From Bog-756 sp963699345 (lineage in GTDB: Bacteria; Actinomycetota; Acidimicrobiia; Acidimicrobiales; RAAP-2), in the NCBI GenBank assembly GCA_963699345.1, contig CAVOTL010000005.1:1488001-1552000 (forward strand): DNA of 64,000 nucleotides, in the 5' to 3' direction. Shown here piece by piece: positions 53,486-61,574 of the stretch; position 1 is the first letter of the stretch; each line of letters starts with the position of its first letter. Made by a program: the position numbers and the translations under genes. Under the pieces are notes generated by a model. It had not been told where the DNA came from. It was given only the letters and a program-made list of their open reading frames with translations, and did no database searches.

Positions 53486-54039
53486 CGGGACGGTTCGGGG
53501 CCATCGAGCGATACCGGCCGTCGGTACGAGATGTCGTCGTGGCCACGCATGCCCTTTGGGTAGCCCTGCTTCTTGAAGAATGGATTGTTCACCATCGAAG
53601 CGTCACCGGTGATGACCGCGTCGACCGTGGAGCGCCGAACTGAGATGCGCCAGGTTCCTTCCCGCTTCTCCAGCCGGTCGACGTACCTGCCGTTCATGAT
53701 CGTGCAGGAGGTGGCGTCCTGACTCAGGAGGACGACCATCACATAGCTCTCACAGGTGGCCGCGGTGCCTTCGATCTCGCAGAGATGCGTCGTGATGTTG
53801 TGGAGGTGCGACGCCGAACTGGCCGCATGCTGCGCGTTGGCCCACGCTGCATATTCCGGTCCCCGAATCACGGCACTTCCGTGCTCATCGACGCCGTCGT
53901 CGTGATACGTGCTGGATGTGATCTCCACGTCGTGCCGGTCATTGCCGCGAGCGTGGCGGGAGATGCAGTCGAGGATCTCGGTTCGATCCTTCAGGTACTG
54001 CACATCACGCTTCAGCTGCTCCAGTTCGTCCCCGGTCAT
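53479..54039 (-). CDS. SnoaL-like/NTF2-fold protein
   Basis: 186 aa, intact, start ATG 54039. Pattern: MTGDELEQLKRDVQYLKDRT, EILDCISRHARGNDRHDVEI, HGSAVIRGPEYAAWANAQHA, SHLHNITTHLCEIEGTAATC and ESYVMVVLLSQDATSCTIMN. This is the NTF2-like ring-hydroxylating dioxygenase small-subunit or polyketide-cyclase fold, often an isomerase or hydratase of aromatic or steroid-like substrates. Translationally linked to the TetR gene downstream. Confidence 0.87.
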   Translation of the reverse strand: MTGDELEQLKRDVQYLKDRTEILDCISRHARGNDRHDVEITSSTYHDDGVDEHGSAVIRGPEYAAWANAQHAASSASHLHNITTHLCEIEGTAATCESYVMVVLLSQDATSCTIMNGRYVDRLEKREGTWRISVRRSTVDAVITGDASMVNNPFFKKQGYPKGMRGHDDISYRRPVSLDGPEPSRW

Positions 54040-54124
54040 TCGCTGATGCTCCCTGGTATTCGAAGGGCGCCGGAGTCCTCGTCCGCGGCGATCGGAGATT
54101 AACGCAACACGGTGGATCCATGCT

Positions 54125-54136
54125 ATACGGTCGTAT
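54125..54136. promoter_or_regulatory. Short palindrome in divergent promoter region
   Basis: ATACG-GT-CGTAT, a 5-bp inverted repeat with a 2-bp centre, lies between the divergent SnoaL-like and LLM genes in an otherwise GC-rich stretch. Candidate operator for the TetR encoded at 52757. Confidence 0.4.
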
Positions 54137-54299
54137 GAAAGCGAACCGGGCGGGGTCACGGGTCCGGCCATTGGACCTGAGCGACACAGGGAGCGTGCCA
54201 CATGCGGATTGGTCTGACCGGCGTGGTCGGGTCCCCTTGAGGTGAGCCACTCGCTGTGCGAGTCCGATGCTCCAGAATGGAGCGAGGAGGACAGCGCAG

Positions 54300-54578
54300 A
54301 TGAAGCGACGGAGGCACACGCCCGAGCAGGTGATCAGGAAGCTGGCCGAAGGCGACAAGCTTCTGAACGAGGGCAAGCCCTTGGAGGAGGTCGTCCGGCA
54401 CCTCGAGATCACCGAATCGACCTGGCATCGCTGGAAGAACCAGTACGGCGGCATGAAGGCCGATGACGCCAAGCGGCTGAAGGAGCTGGAGAAGGAGAAC
54501 CAGCGCCTCAAGCGGATCGTCGCCGACCAGGCCCTCGACATCGACATGCTGAGGTATCTGTCCGAGGGAAAATTCTGA
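54300..54578 (+). CDS. IS3-family transposase OrfA
   Basis: 92 aa, from ATG 54300 (MKRRRHTPEQVIRKLAEGDK). HTH (LEITESTWHRWKNQYGG) and a leucine-zipper-like helix (KRLKELEKENQRLKRIVADQ). It ends LSEGKF with the AAAA run in the -1 slippery region; the OrfB frame is entered by a -1 shift there. DNA-binding subunit; an OrfAB fusion is the transposase. Confidence 0.9.
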   Translation: MKRRRHTPEQVIRKLAEGDKLLNEGKPLEEVVRHLEITESTWHRWKNQYGGMKADDAKRLKELEKENQRLKRIVADQALDIDMLRYLSEGKF

Positions 54579-54604
54579 CCCCGGACAGCCGACGGAAGGC
54601 CGTC

Positions 54605-55429
54605 GTGGCCGTCCGAGAGCAGTTCGGGGTGTCAGAACGGCGGGCATGCCGGGTGATCGGCCAGGCGCGATCCACCCAACGGCTCCCGCCACCCGTCCCG
54701 ACCGACGAGGAGCTCGCCCTGCGCGCCTTCCTCCAAGACTTCGCAGGCAAACGTCCGCGATGGGGGTGGCGCAGGGCCGCGACGGCTGCTCGGGCAGCCG
54801 GCTGGGTCGTGAACAACAAGCGCATCCACCGCCTCTGGCGGGACGAAGGCCTGCGGGTTCCCTACCGGAAGCGGAAGCGGCCCCTCCGGGGCATCGGCGC
54901 GAGTGTCGGCGCCTTCTGCCCGATCCGGCCGAACGTGGTGTGGGCTCTCGACTTCCAGTTCGACCAGACGACCGACGGGAGGATGCTGAAGCTGCTGAAC
55001 GTGATCGACGAACACACGAGGGAGGCGCTGGCCATCGAGGTCGATCGCTCCATCGACGCCGACGGGGTCGTGGCCGTCCTCGAGCGCCTGGCGGCCGTGC
55101 GCGGTGCTCCCCGCTACGTCCGGTTCGACCACGGACCCGAGTTCATCGCCTACGCCGTGGCGGACTGGTGTCGGTTCAACGGAACCGACACCGTCTTCAT
55201 CGACCCTGGGTCACCGTGGCAGAACGCCTGGATCGAGAGCTTCAACTCGCGAATCCGGGACGAGTACCTAAACGGCCAGCTCTTCGACAGCCTCCTCGAG
55301 GCGAAGGTGCTCCTCGAGGACTGGCGGATCGACTACAACAACAGCAGGCCTCACAGCGCTCATGGCTGGCTAACCCCGGTCGAGTTCGTCGAGGCCTGGC
55401 TCAACCGACAAGAGGAAGTGCTCGCATAG
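54605..55429 (+). CDS. IS3-family transposase OrfB (DDE integrase)
   Basis: 274 aa from GTG 54605; the frame opens about 11 codons earlier, as expected for production by -1 frameshifting from OrfA. The rve-type core has D in VVWALDFQFDQTTDGRMLKL, D in PRYVRFDHGPEFIAYAVADW and E in NAWIESFNSRIRDEYLNGQL, with HTH_21 upstream (GWRRAATAARAAGWVVNNKR). All catalytic residues are intact and the reading frame is unbroken, so the element could be active. Confidence 0.92.
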   Translation: MAVREQFGVSERRACRVIGQARSTQRLPPPVPTDEELALRAFLQDFAGKRPRWGWRRAATAARAAGWVVNNKRIHRLWRDEGLRVPYRKRKRPLRGIGASVGAFCPIRPNVVWALDFQFDQTTDGRMLKLLNVIDEHTREALAIEVDRSIDADGVVAVLERLAAVRGAPRYVRFDHGPEFIAYAVADWCRFNGTDTVFIDPGSPWQNAWIESFNSRIRDEYLNGQLFDSLLEAKVLLEDWRIDYNNSRPHSAHGWLTPVEFVEAWLNRQEEVLA

Positions 55430-56388
55430 CGGGTGGCTCGGAGCCGGCACGGTCGACAAGATCGTGCAGCAGGCCCAGAATGCGGAGGCTGACGGCTTCA
55501 CGTCCCTGTGGTACGCCAGCATCATTACGGGGGATCCACTCGTGGCGATGGCGATCGCCGGTCGTCAGACCTCGTCGATCGAGTTGGGTACTGCGGTACT
55601 CCAGACGTATCCGTGCCACCCGCTCCTGCAGGCAAACCGGATCGCCTCGGTCACCCACGGCATGGGCCGTCCAGGGTTCACCCTCGGGATCGGCCCGAGC
55701 CACGCGTCCTCGATCCAGGGCCTGTACGGCTACTCCTACGACAATCCGGGACGCAACACCGAGGAGTACGTGCGCATCCTCACGGCGCTCCTCCGGGGTG
55801 AGGCGGTGGAGGTCGACGGCCAGGACTGGTCGACGCACGCCCCCGCCGCCACGGTCGTCACCGCGGAGCCGGTGCAGGTGCTGCTCTCAGCACTCGGACC
55901 ACGACTACTGCGGGTCGCCGGGGAAGTGGCGGACGGTACGGTGCTGTGGATGGCACCTCCGAAGGCGATCGAGACACACGTCGCGCCGAGGATCAACGAC
56001 GCTGCCCGAAATGCCGGCAGGCCTCCTCCGCGGATCGTCGCTGGGCTCCCGGTCGCGGTCCACGACGACGTGGCCGAGGCCCGGACCGCGACGACGGCAT
56101 ACTCGAGCATGTACGCCGGACAGCCCAACTACCAGCGAATCATGGAGTTGGGCGACGCTTCCACGCCGGCCGAAGCCGCCATCGTGGGTGACGAGGACTC
56201 CGTTCGAGCGCAGCTCCAGGGCGTCATCGATGCCGGCGCAACTGACGTCTGGGCCGCGATCGTCCCGGTCGGGGACGATCGGCGTGCCTCGATCCGGCGC
56301 ACCACTGACCTCCTGCGGGAGCTACTCGGCTGACCGGCACTCACGGGGCCCCACAGCCGACGGCGCTGTCGCAGCTCATGGCGACGGT

Positions 56389-56751
56389 TCAGACGGTGAC
56401 CGGCTCGGCCCCTGTGGCGTCGCGCTCTTCGGCAAAGGTGACGATCCGATTACGTAGCCACTGGAGCCCGGGGTCGTTCTCGGCACGGGTCGTCCAGAGC
56501 GTGAGTCGATTGATTGGCTGCAAGGACATCGGTGGCTCGAGGATCCGAAGCGAGGTCTGGTCGGACAGGAGCCGCGCCAGGCATTCGTGGATGAGGGCGA
56601 TTCTCCGAGTGCCATGCAACAGGAGAGGGGCGAGGCCGAACACGGTGGTGATCTCGGTGCTGCGGGCGATCCCGAGTATGTCGAGTTGCGCTTCAGCCGG
56701 TGAGACCTCCTGGCCGCACAAAGTCGCAAGATAGGGCAGCGAGCTGTAGCT
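56389..56751 (-). pseudogene. C-terminal remnant of a LysR-type regulator
   Basis: About 120 codons match the end of a LysR effector-binding domain (AQLDILGIARSTEITTVFGL, HECLARLLSDQTSLRILEP, PINRLTLWTTRAENDPGLQW, LRNRIVTFAEERDA). The frame stays open upstream to 57057, but that part is Arg/Pro/His-rich without LysR features, and no HTH domain is present. The N-terminal two-thirds has been lost, perhaps in the same events that brought the IS. Confidence 0.55.
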
Positions 56752-56876
56752 CCTTGAGGGAGATCGATTCTCCGACCCCGTCACCTGCGGTCGGTGGATG
56801 ACATCGGTGCCGATTCGGAGGATGCCTACTTGGTGTGCCCTGGCTCTTCCCGGGTGCCACTCGGGTTGGGCGGCTC

Positions 56877-57341
56877 CTATGGGGTCGCGTCCGTAGGTGC
56901 TACGGGGTTGCTGTAGACCCGGAGCGGGTCGATGAGCACAGCCAGTCGGCGCTCTCGGACCATGACGGCATCGAACTCGTCCCAGTCGTCGTGCTGGCCA
57001 CCGGCGCCGACGAAGATGGTCCGGAGCAACAATGGCAGGTCCGCATGGCTGAGCCACGGCTGGGGATCATCGGGACCGGCCAGAACGGCGTTGCCCTCGA
57101 TGCTCGCCCATTGCCAGCCACTGCGAAACGTCACGGTGATCTGGGGTCGGGCCCGGAGGTGCGCACGTTTGACCCGCCCGGCGGTGACGAAGGCCGCGAC
57201 CGGCCGATCGGTGTCGGGGTGGTCGATGATGCCCACGTTGACCACGGTCGACTGGATGGTGTGGTCGCCTCGAAGCGTGGACACGACGGCCAGTCCCCGC
57301 TCGGCCCGGCCCAGCTCAGCGGCTTCGCGCAGGCTCGTCAC
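56877..57341 (-). CDS. PPOX-class F420/flavin-dependent enzyme
   Basis: 154 aa, intact, GTG start. Split-barrel flavin or F420-binding fold: GLAVVSTLRGDHTIQSTVVN, VAAFVTAGRVKRAHLRARPQ, ITVTFRSGWQWASIEGNAVL, RLAVLIDPLRVYSNPVAP. This is the pyridoxamine-phosphate-oxidase-like family, in actinobacteria often F420-dependent reductases. Fits the nearby LLM oxidoreductase, which may share the cofactor. Confidence 0.85.
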   Translation of the reverse strand: MTSLREAAELGRAERGLAVVSTLRGDHTIQSTVVNVGIIDHPDTDRPVAAFVTAGRVKRAHLRARPQITVTFRSGWQWASIEGNAVLAGPDDPQPWLSHADLPLLLRTIFVGAGGQHDDWDEFDAVMVRERRLAVLIDPLRVYSNPVAPTDATP

Positions 57342-57613
57342 CGGCGTGACCGCTCACGTCCATCGATCCAGCGGTCGACGCGATCAGCCTGGCGCCTCAC
57401 GAGATCGGGTGAAGGGGTGGCTTGGGCGGGCACGGCGCTCCCCTCGTAGGGGGTGATCATCTCGGTGGCGAGTCCATGAGCGTCACCCCACCCCAGTTCC
57501 TGGAGCTGCTGTCCGGCCCCGTCGATCAGGGACTGGATAGTACTAGGAGGGGAATTCCCCGGCTACCCGGAGATCCACGCCGGCTTCTGGCAAAGGGTGC
57601 CCCCGGAGTTGGC

Positions 57614-59206
57614 TCAGGCGGCAGAATCACCTCGCCAGGTGGGCCACCCCAGGAGTTGCGGTTTCTCGGTCACCCAGGCGCGCTCGTCGGAACCTATCTC
57701 GGCGCTGATGAGCGCCTCCAGCCTGGCGTTGCACCGGTCGACGACGTCGGCGTAGCCGGGGTCCGTGGCCACGTTGACCATCTCGCCAGGGTCGCTCCGC
57801 CGGTCGAAGAGCAGGACGTCATTGTGTGCGAACAAGGAGGCCACGTCCTTCGGCCGGTTCGGCTCGAGCGGCGAGAAGTAGCGGGCGAAGGTGAAGCGCT
57901 CGTCGGAGCAGGCGCGCAGAAATCCCCGTTTGCGCCAGTCAGGCCGGAGATCTCCGGAGGCGACGCGATCGGCCACGTCGGGGTCGGCGAAGTGCTCCCA
58001 GAACGATGCGTCCAGGGTCACGACCGATTCGATGGCGACGAGGACGCCGTCTCGGACCGCTCGGCCTTCCAGAGCGGGGATCAACGGGTGACCTCCCAAT
58101 TCCGGGTACTGGTCGGCGATGGCGTCCTCCGCCAACCCGGCGAAAGCCAGGAGGGTCGGGGCGATGTCGACCGCGGACGCCAGAGCTTCGGTCGTCGTCC
58201 CACCGGCAACGTCCGGGTGGATCACGAGCATCGGGACATGGGTGTTCTCGTCGTAGGGGAGGTTTCCCTTCTGGCGAAGGCCGTGGGAGCCGGCCATCTC
58301 ACCGTGGTCCGCGGTCACGATGACGATCGTGCGGTCGGCCTCACCGGACGCTTCGAGGGCGTCGAGCACGACCTCGACGTGGCGGTCCACATCGCGCAGG
58401 CAGTTCAGATAGAAGTTCATGCCGGCGCGCCAGCGCTCGCCGCCGGGTACCGGACCGAAGACGGTGTCCATCATGGTGCGGTACTCGGCGACGGCCGGCG
58501 CGGCGTCCGAAGGGTCATCGTTCCAGTTGGGTGGCACGTCGAAGTCCCACCGGGGCGCGTACATGGGGATGTCTGCGGGGGGCTTGGTGACCGTGGCGTG
58601 CGCCAGGTTGGGCGGAAGCTGGACCGACGAGCGCCCGCCATAGTCGAAGCTCATGATGTCGTGGGGGTTGACGAAATTCACCGTCATGAACCACGGCTGG
58701 TCCGCCGAGACCGCTGACGCCCGGGTGCGTAACCATGACGCCGCCTGCCCGGCGATGACCGGGTCGACCCGGAGCCCGGCCCAGGCTCCACCGTCGATGT
58801 CGCCCCAGTCATTCCATTCGTGGAACCCGTAGGGCTCGAGGGCATCGGCGGTCGGCGCCGGATCGGCCGGGTCCACGTAGGCGTTCGACAGGTGCCATTT
58901 GCCCTTGTAGGTGCAGTAGTAGCCCGCCCGCCCGAGCATCGTGCCCAGGGTTCCGAGTGCCGGATCCAAGGGCTCGATGTAGGGGAAGTTGTCGTTGTCG
59001 TAGATACGGGTGATCGGTACGTGACGACCCGTGTAGATCACCGAACGAGCGGAACTGCACTGCGCCGAAGCGGTGTAGTAGTTGGCGAACTCGACCCCCC
59101 TCCGCTTGATCCGTTCCCGTCCGGGAAGGGAGTAGCCGGGCGTGTGTGGAAGGCGGAACCGCTCCTCGTCCGTCGTGATCAGCAGGATGTTCGGTCGACG
59201 GGCCAT
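57614..59206 (-). CDS. Type I sulfatase with unusual CSSAR active-site motif
   Basis: 530 aa, intact, no signal peptide. Alkaline-phosphatase-like fold: metal-binding MARRPNILLITTDEERFRLP, the nucleophile site YYTASAQCSSARSVIYTGRH, YYCTYKGKWHLSN, FVNPHDIMSFDYGG, and IVIVTADHGEMAGSHGLRQK. The sulfatase consensus is C/S-x-P/A-x-R, where Cys is converted to formylglycine; here the middle residue is Ser. Probably cytoplasmic arylsulfatase or choline-sulfatase-like; activity is uncertain until the Cys modification is shown. Confidence 0.88.
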   Translation of the reverse strand: MARRPNILLITTDEERFRLPHTPGYSLPGRERIKRRGVEFANYYTASAQCSSARSVIYTGRHVPITRIYDNDNFPYIEPLDPALGTLGTMLGRAGYYCTYKGKWHLSNAYVDPADPAPTADALEPYGFHEWNDWGDIDGGAWAGLRVDPVIAGQAASWLRTRASAVSADQPWFMTVNFVNPHDIMSFDYGGRSSVQLPPNLAHATVTKPPADIPMYAPRWDFDVPPNWNDDPSDAAPAVAEYRTMMDTVFGPVPGGERWRAGMNFYLNCLRDVDRHVEVVLDALEASGEADRTIVIVTADHGEMAGSHGLRQKGNLPYDENTHVPMLVIHPDVAGGTTTEALASAVDIAPTLLAFAGLAEDAIADQYPELGGHPLIPALEGRAVRDGVLVAIESVVTLDASFWEHFADPDVADRVASGDLRPDWRKRGFLRACSDERFTFARYFSPLEPNRPKDVASLFAHNDVLLFDRRSDPGEMVNVATDPGYADVVDRCNARLEALISAEIGSDERAWVTEKPQLLGWPTWRGDSAA

Positions 59207-59350
59207 GGGCCAAGTATCTCCCAGGCCCGGTCACGGATGCCGTCAGCCGTCAACGGCCCCCGAACGGCAGCCACCAGAGTCGCTGTCCAAGGGATCGGTC
59301 GGTGCCCATCCAGGCGCACCGGAGGCCAGGAAGGGCCAGGGCGGTTCCGG

Positions 59351-60106
59351 TCATCGGCCGGTCTCCTCCGAGTAGCTGTCCGCCAGGCTGTCCTGGAGGA
59401 CCTGCGCCGGATGATCCTCGGTCGCCACGACGAGCGGCTCGGTCAACGGACGCACACGGTACGACCACCCGGTCGGCAGCGTCAGTCGGGACGCCAGACC
59501 GGGAAGGTCGGCCATGGACAGGGTCGGGTCCTTGATCTGGCTGTAGGTCTGCATCACCCAGACAGTGCCGTCGGGTGCGACCAGTTCGTAGACCTGACGA
59601 CCGGCCGCGAAGGTGAACGACGCCTGGCGGCTCACCGCGTGAGGGGTGTAGGCAACCTCCGCGGCGGCCACGCTCGCCCCCAGGACGACCGTTGCCTCCT
59701 CGATCATGGCGATGCCGCCGAAGGTCTTGACCACTTCGGGCCCACTGCGCTCCTTGTCGATGGTGTCCATAAGCCAGTACCGGGGACCGTTGAGCTCGGC
59801 GAACGGTACGCCGTTGGCGGCGGCGATCGCCTTGGCATCCAGAGCCGCCCACTGGGCCTCGGGACAGTCGTTGAGCGGGAAGGTGTTGTAGACGGTGGCC
59901 ACCAGTCCCGACGAGGTCAGACGGACGAGGAGCACTTCGCAGTAGCGCTTGCCCACCAGACCCCGGGCGGCCACGGTCGTGGAGGATGTCGCGACCGAGG
60001 TGGAGGACGAGCCCCCGCACGCCGCCCCGAGCGACGCCAATGCGGCCACCGAGATGACGGCCAGGCGTCGCGTCCACCTTCTGTCAGTACTGATGTCAGT
60101 ACACAT
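59351..60106 (-). CDS. Lipoprotein of unknown function
   Basis: 251 aa, intact. N-terminal charged region, hydrophobic segment (LAVISVAALASLGAAC) and lipobox LGAAC with GGSSSTSVATSS after the lipidated Cys, so it should be anchored outside the membrane. The mature part has two Cys (KRYCEVLLVRL, NTFPLNDCPEAQW) that may pair, and no known domain. The start codon region is overlapped by a perfect operator-like palindrome. Confidence 0.8.
   Translation of the reverse strand: MCTDISTDRRWTRRLAVISVAALASLGAACGGSSSTSVATSSTTVAARGLVGKRYCEVLLVRLTSSGLVATVYNTFPLNDCPEAQWAALDAKAIAAANGVPFAELNGPRYWLMDTIDKERSGPEVVKTFGGIAMIEEATVVLGASVAAAEVAYTPHAVSRQASFTFAAGRQVYELVAPDGTVWVMQTYSQIKDPTLSMADLPGLASRLTLPTGWSYRVRPLTEPLVVATEDHPAQVLQDSLADSYSEETGR
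60087..60102. promoter_or_regulatory. Palindrome over the lipoprotein start codon region
   Basis: GTACTGA-TG-TCAGTAC (7-bp arms, 2-bp centre) overlaps codons 2-7 of the lipoprotein gene, and TGTCAGTAC is directly repeated 12 bp away (60082-60090). A regulator bound here could block early elongation or initiation. No dedicated regulator is next to it. Confidence 0.45.
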
Positions 60107-60202
60107 AGCGACGCCGTAGCGTTCCGCGGAGGCCCCGAAAGGGCGTCGGCCGCTTCGTCCACCGGCACGCCGGCCAGGCGGTACGCCCGTCCGAGGAATG
60201 AG

Positions 60203-60997
60203 TCATCCGTCATGCCGGGGTGCCGCCATTGCGTGGTAGCCACCGTCCACGTGGAGGATCTCGCCGGTGATGGCCCGACCCAGATCGGACAGCAAGAAGC
60301 AGATTGCGTCGGCGACCGGGGCGGGATCGCTGTCCGACCATGCGAGGGGACTGGTCGTCGCCCAGGCGTCGAGCAGAGCGTCGAATCGGGGGATGCCGCG
60401 GGCAGCTCGCGTGAGCAGCGGTCCTGCGGCCACCAGGTTCACCCGGATGCCCCGGGGGCCGAGGTCGCGGGCCAGATACCGGGCGGTGGAGCCCAGCGCG
60501 GCCTTGCAGACTCCCATCCAGTTGTAGACCGGCCACGCACCGCCGTTGGCATCGAAGTCGAGACCGACCAGGGATGCACCGCTCGCCGGGGCCAGTGCCA
60601 CCACCAGGCGGGCCAGGTTGCTCAGGCTCCATGCGCTCGTCCTGAACGCCAACTCGATGCCATTCGGGTCGGCGTCGATAAAGGGGCCGTCGAGTGCATC
60701 CTTGGGGGCAAAGGCCACGGCGTGGAGCGCGCCGTCGAACGGACCGAACCGGGAGCGGAGGGTTTGCGTCAGTTCGTCCACCTCGGATCGTTGGGTGAGG
60801 TCGAGGGGAAAGACGTCGAACGGAGTGCCACTCTCGCTCACCAGCTGGCGAACGCGCTCCGCGTCGCGGGGGAACGCCGTCAGCACCACTTCCGCGCCCA
60901 TCACTCCGGCTCGGCACGCCGTGGCGAAGGCGATGCTGTCCTCCGTGGCGACTCCGGTGATCAGCAACCGCTTGCCGGTCAGCAATTCCGGACTCAT
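60203..60997 (-). CDS. fabI: Enoyl-ACP reductase, InhA/FabI type
   Basis: 264 aa from ATG 60997 (GTG 61003 possible). NAD-dependent reduction of trans-2-enoyl-ACP in fatty-acid synthesis. It shows the FabI signature ITGVATEDSIAFATACR and the catalytic region LVGLDFDANGGAWPVYNWMG with VYNWMGVCKAALGSTARYLA (Tyr and Lys of the SDR YxxxxxxK type), very like mycobacterial InhA. Start lies 5-11 nt after purE, with GGAAGG inside the purE end. Intact; a potential target of isoniazid- or triclosan-type inhibitors. Confidence 0.93.
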   Translation of the reverse strand: MSPELLTGKRLLITGVATEDSIAFATACRAGVMGAEVVLTAFPRDAERVRQLVSESGTPFDVFPLDLTQRSEVDELTQTLRSRFGPFDGALHAVAFAPKDALDGPFIDADPNGIELAFRTSAWSLSNLARLVVALAPASGASLVGLDFDANGGAWPVYNWMGVCKAALGSTARYLARDLGPRGIRVNLVAAGPLLTRAARGIPRFDALLDAWATTSPLAWSDSDPAPVADAICFLLSDLGRAITGEILHVDGGYHAMAAPRHDG

Positions 60998-61007
60998 GGA
61001 CACATGC

Positions 61008-61574
61008 TCAGCTTCGACCTTCCTGTCCTTCCGGTCGATCGTCGCCCGCGCCGGACCTCCCGCCCCGCAGGTTGATGCCGGACTCCAGTGACGACTGCCT
61101 CAGCGACCCCCGGTAGGCCGTCATGCGCCGGCGTAGCCCGAGGTCCTGGATGGCCAGCATGCGGACGGCCAGGAGCCCTGCGTTCGTGGCGTTGCCGATG
61201 GCGACCGTGGCCACGGGTACACCCGAAGGCATCTGGACGATGGACAGGAGCGAGTCCATGCCGTCGAGGTGGCGCAGCGGGACCGGGACCCCGATCACGG
61301 GGATGGACACCAGCGAGGCCAGCATCCCCGGGAGATGGGCTGCCCCACCTGCCCCGGCGATGATCACCCCTACGCCTCGGGCTTCGGCATCGGTACCGAA
61401 GGCCACCATGTCGTGGGGGGTCCGGTGGGCCGAGACGATCCGCACCTCGTTCGGGACGCCGAAGTCGTCGAGAACCGCGGCGGCGGACCCCATGACGTCC
61501 AGGTCCGAACGGGAGCCCATCACGACGGAGACGCTCACCGGCAGCTGAGCACCGGACACCGTGTCATCGCTCAT
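61008..61574 (-). CDS. purE: N5-carboxyaminoimidazole ribonucleotide mutase
   Basis: 188 aa, intact; rearranges N5-CAIR to CAIR in purine synthesis. Class I motifs VVMGSRSDLDVMGSAAAVLD, VRIVSAHRTPHDMVAFGTDA, IIAGAGGAAHLPGMLASLV and MPSGVPVATVAIGNATNAGL. It has a 25-residue Gly/Arg-rich C-terminal extension. The ATG at 61574 overlaps the purK stop (ATGA). Confidence 0.95.
   Translation of the reverse strand: MSDDTVSGAQLPVSVSVVMGSRSDLDVMGSAAAVLDDFGVPNEVRIVSAHRTPHDMVAFGTDAEARGVGVIIAGAGGAAHLPGMLASLVSIPVIGVPVPLRHLDGMDSLLSIVQMPSGVPVATVAIGNATNAGLLAVRMLAIQDLGLRRRMTAYRGSLRQSSLESGINLRGGRSGAGDDRPEGQEGRS

Larger units (their letters stand above)
54243..55440 (+). mobile_element. IS3-family insertion sequence
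   Basis: Roughly 1.2 kb. Imperfect terminal inverted repeats GAGCCACTCGCTGTGC (54244-54259) and, reversed, GAGCCACCCGCTATGC (55424-55439) agree at 14 of 16 bases. The exact outer ends are uncertain by several bases (left candidates 54238-54243, right 55440-55452), and I could not settle the target duplication. It contains orfA and orfB in the IS3 arrangement and lies inside an LLM oxidoreductase gene. Confidence 0.85.
54202..56333 (+). pseudogene. LLM-class F420/flavin oxidoreductase split by an insertion sequence
   Basis: The gene begins at ATG 54202 (MRIGLTGVVGS), with GGGAGCG upstream, and is broken by the IS within 13 codons. It resumes after the right end of the element near 55445 (GTVDKIVQQAQNAEADGFTS, LWYASIITGDPLVAMAIAG, GTAVLQTYPCHPLLQANRIA, GPSHASSIQGLYGYSYDNP, VLLSALGPRLLRVAGEVADG, GDEDSVRAQLQGVIDAGATD) to the TGA at 56333. 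The remainder, about 295 residues, is intact and typical of F420-dependent LLM enzymes. Translation could restart in the IS, so partial activity cannot be excluded. It belongs with the TauD-like and SnoaL-like genes. Confidence 0.75.

Noticed and set aside
57476..57613. Possible short coding start (MSVTPPQFLELLSGPVDQ) before the sulfatase 3' end
   Set aside because: It reads on into the antisense of the sulfatase and matches nothing I recognise; at best a remnant.
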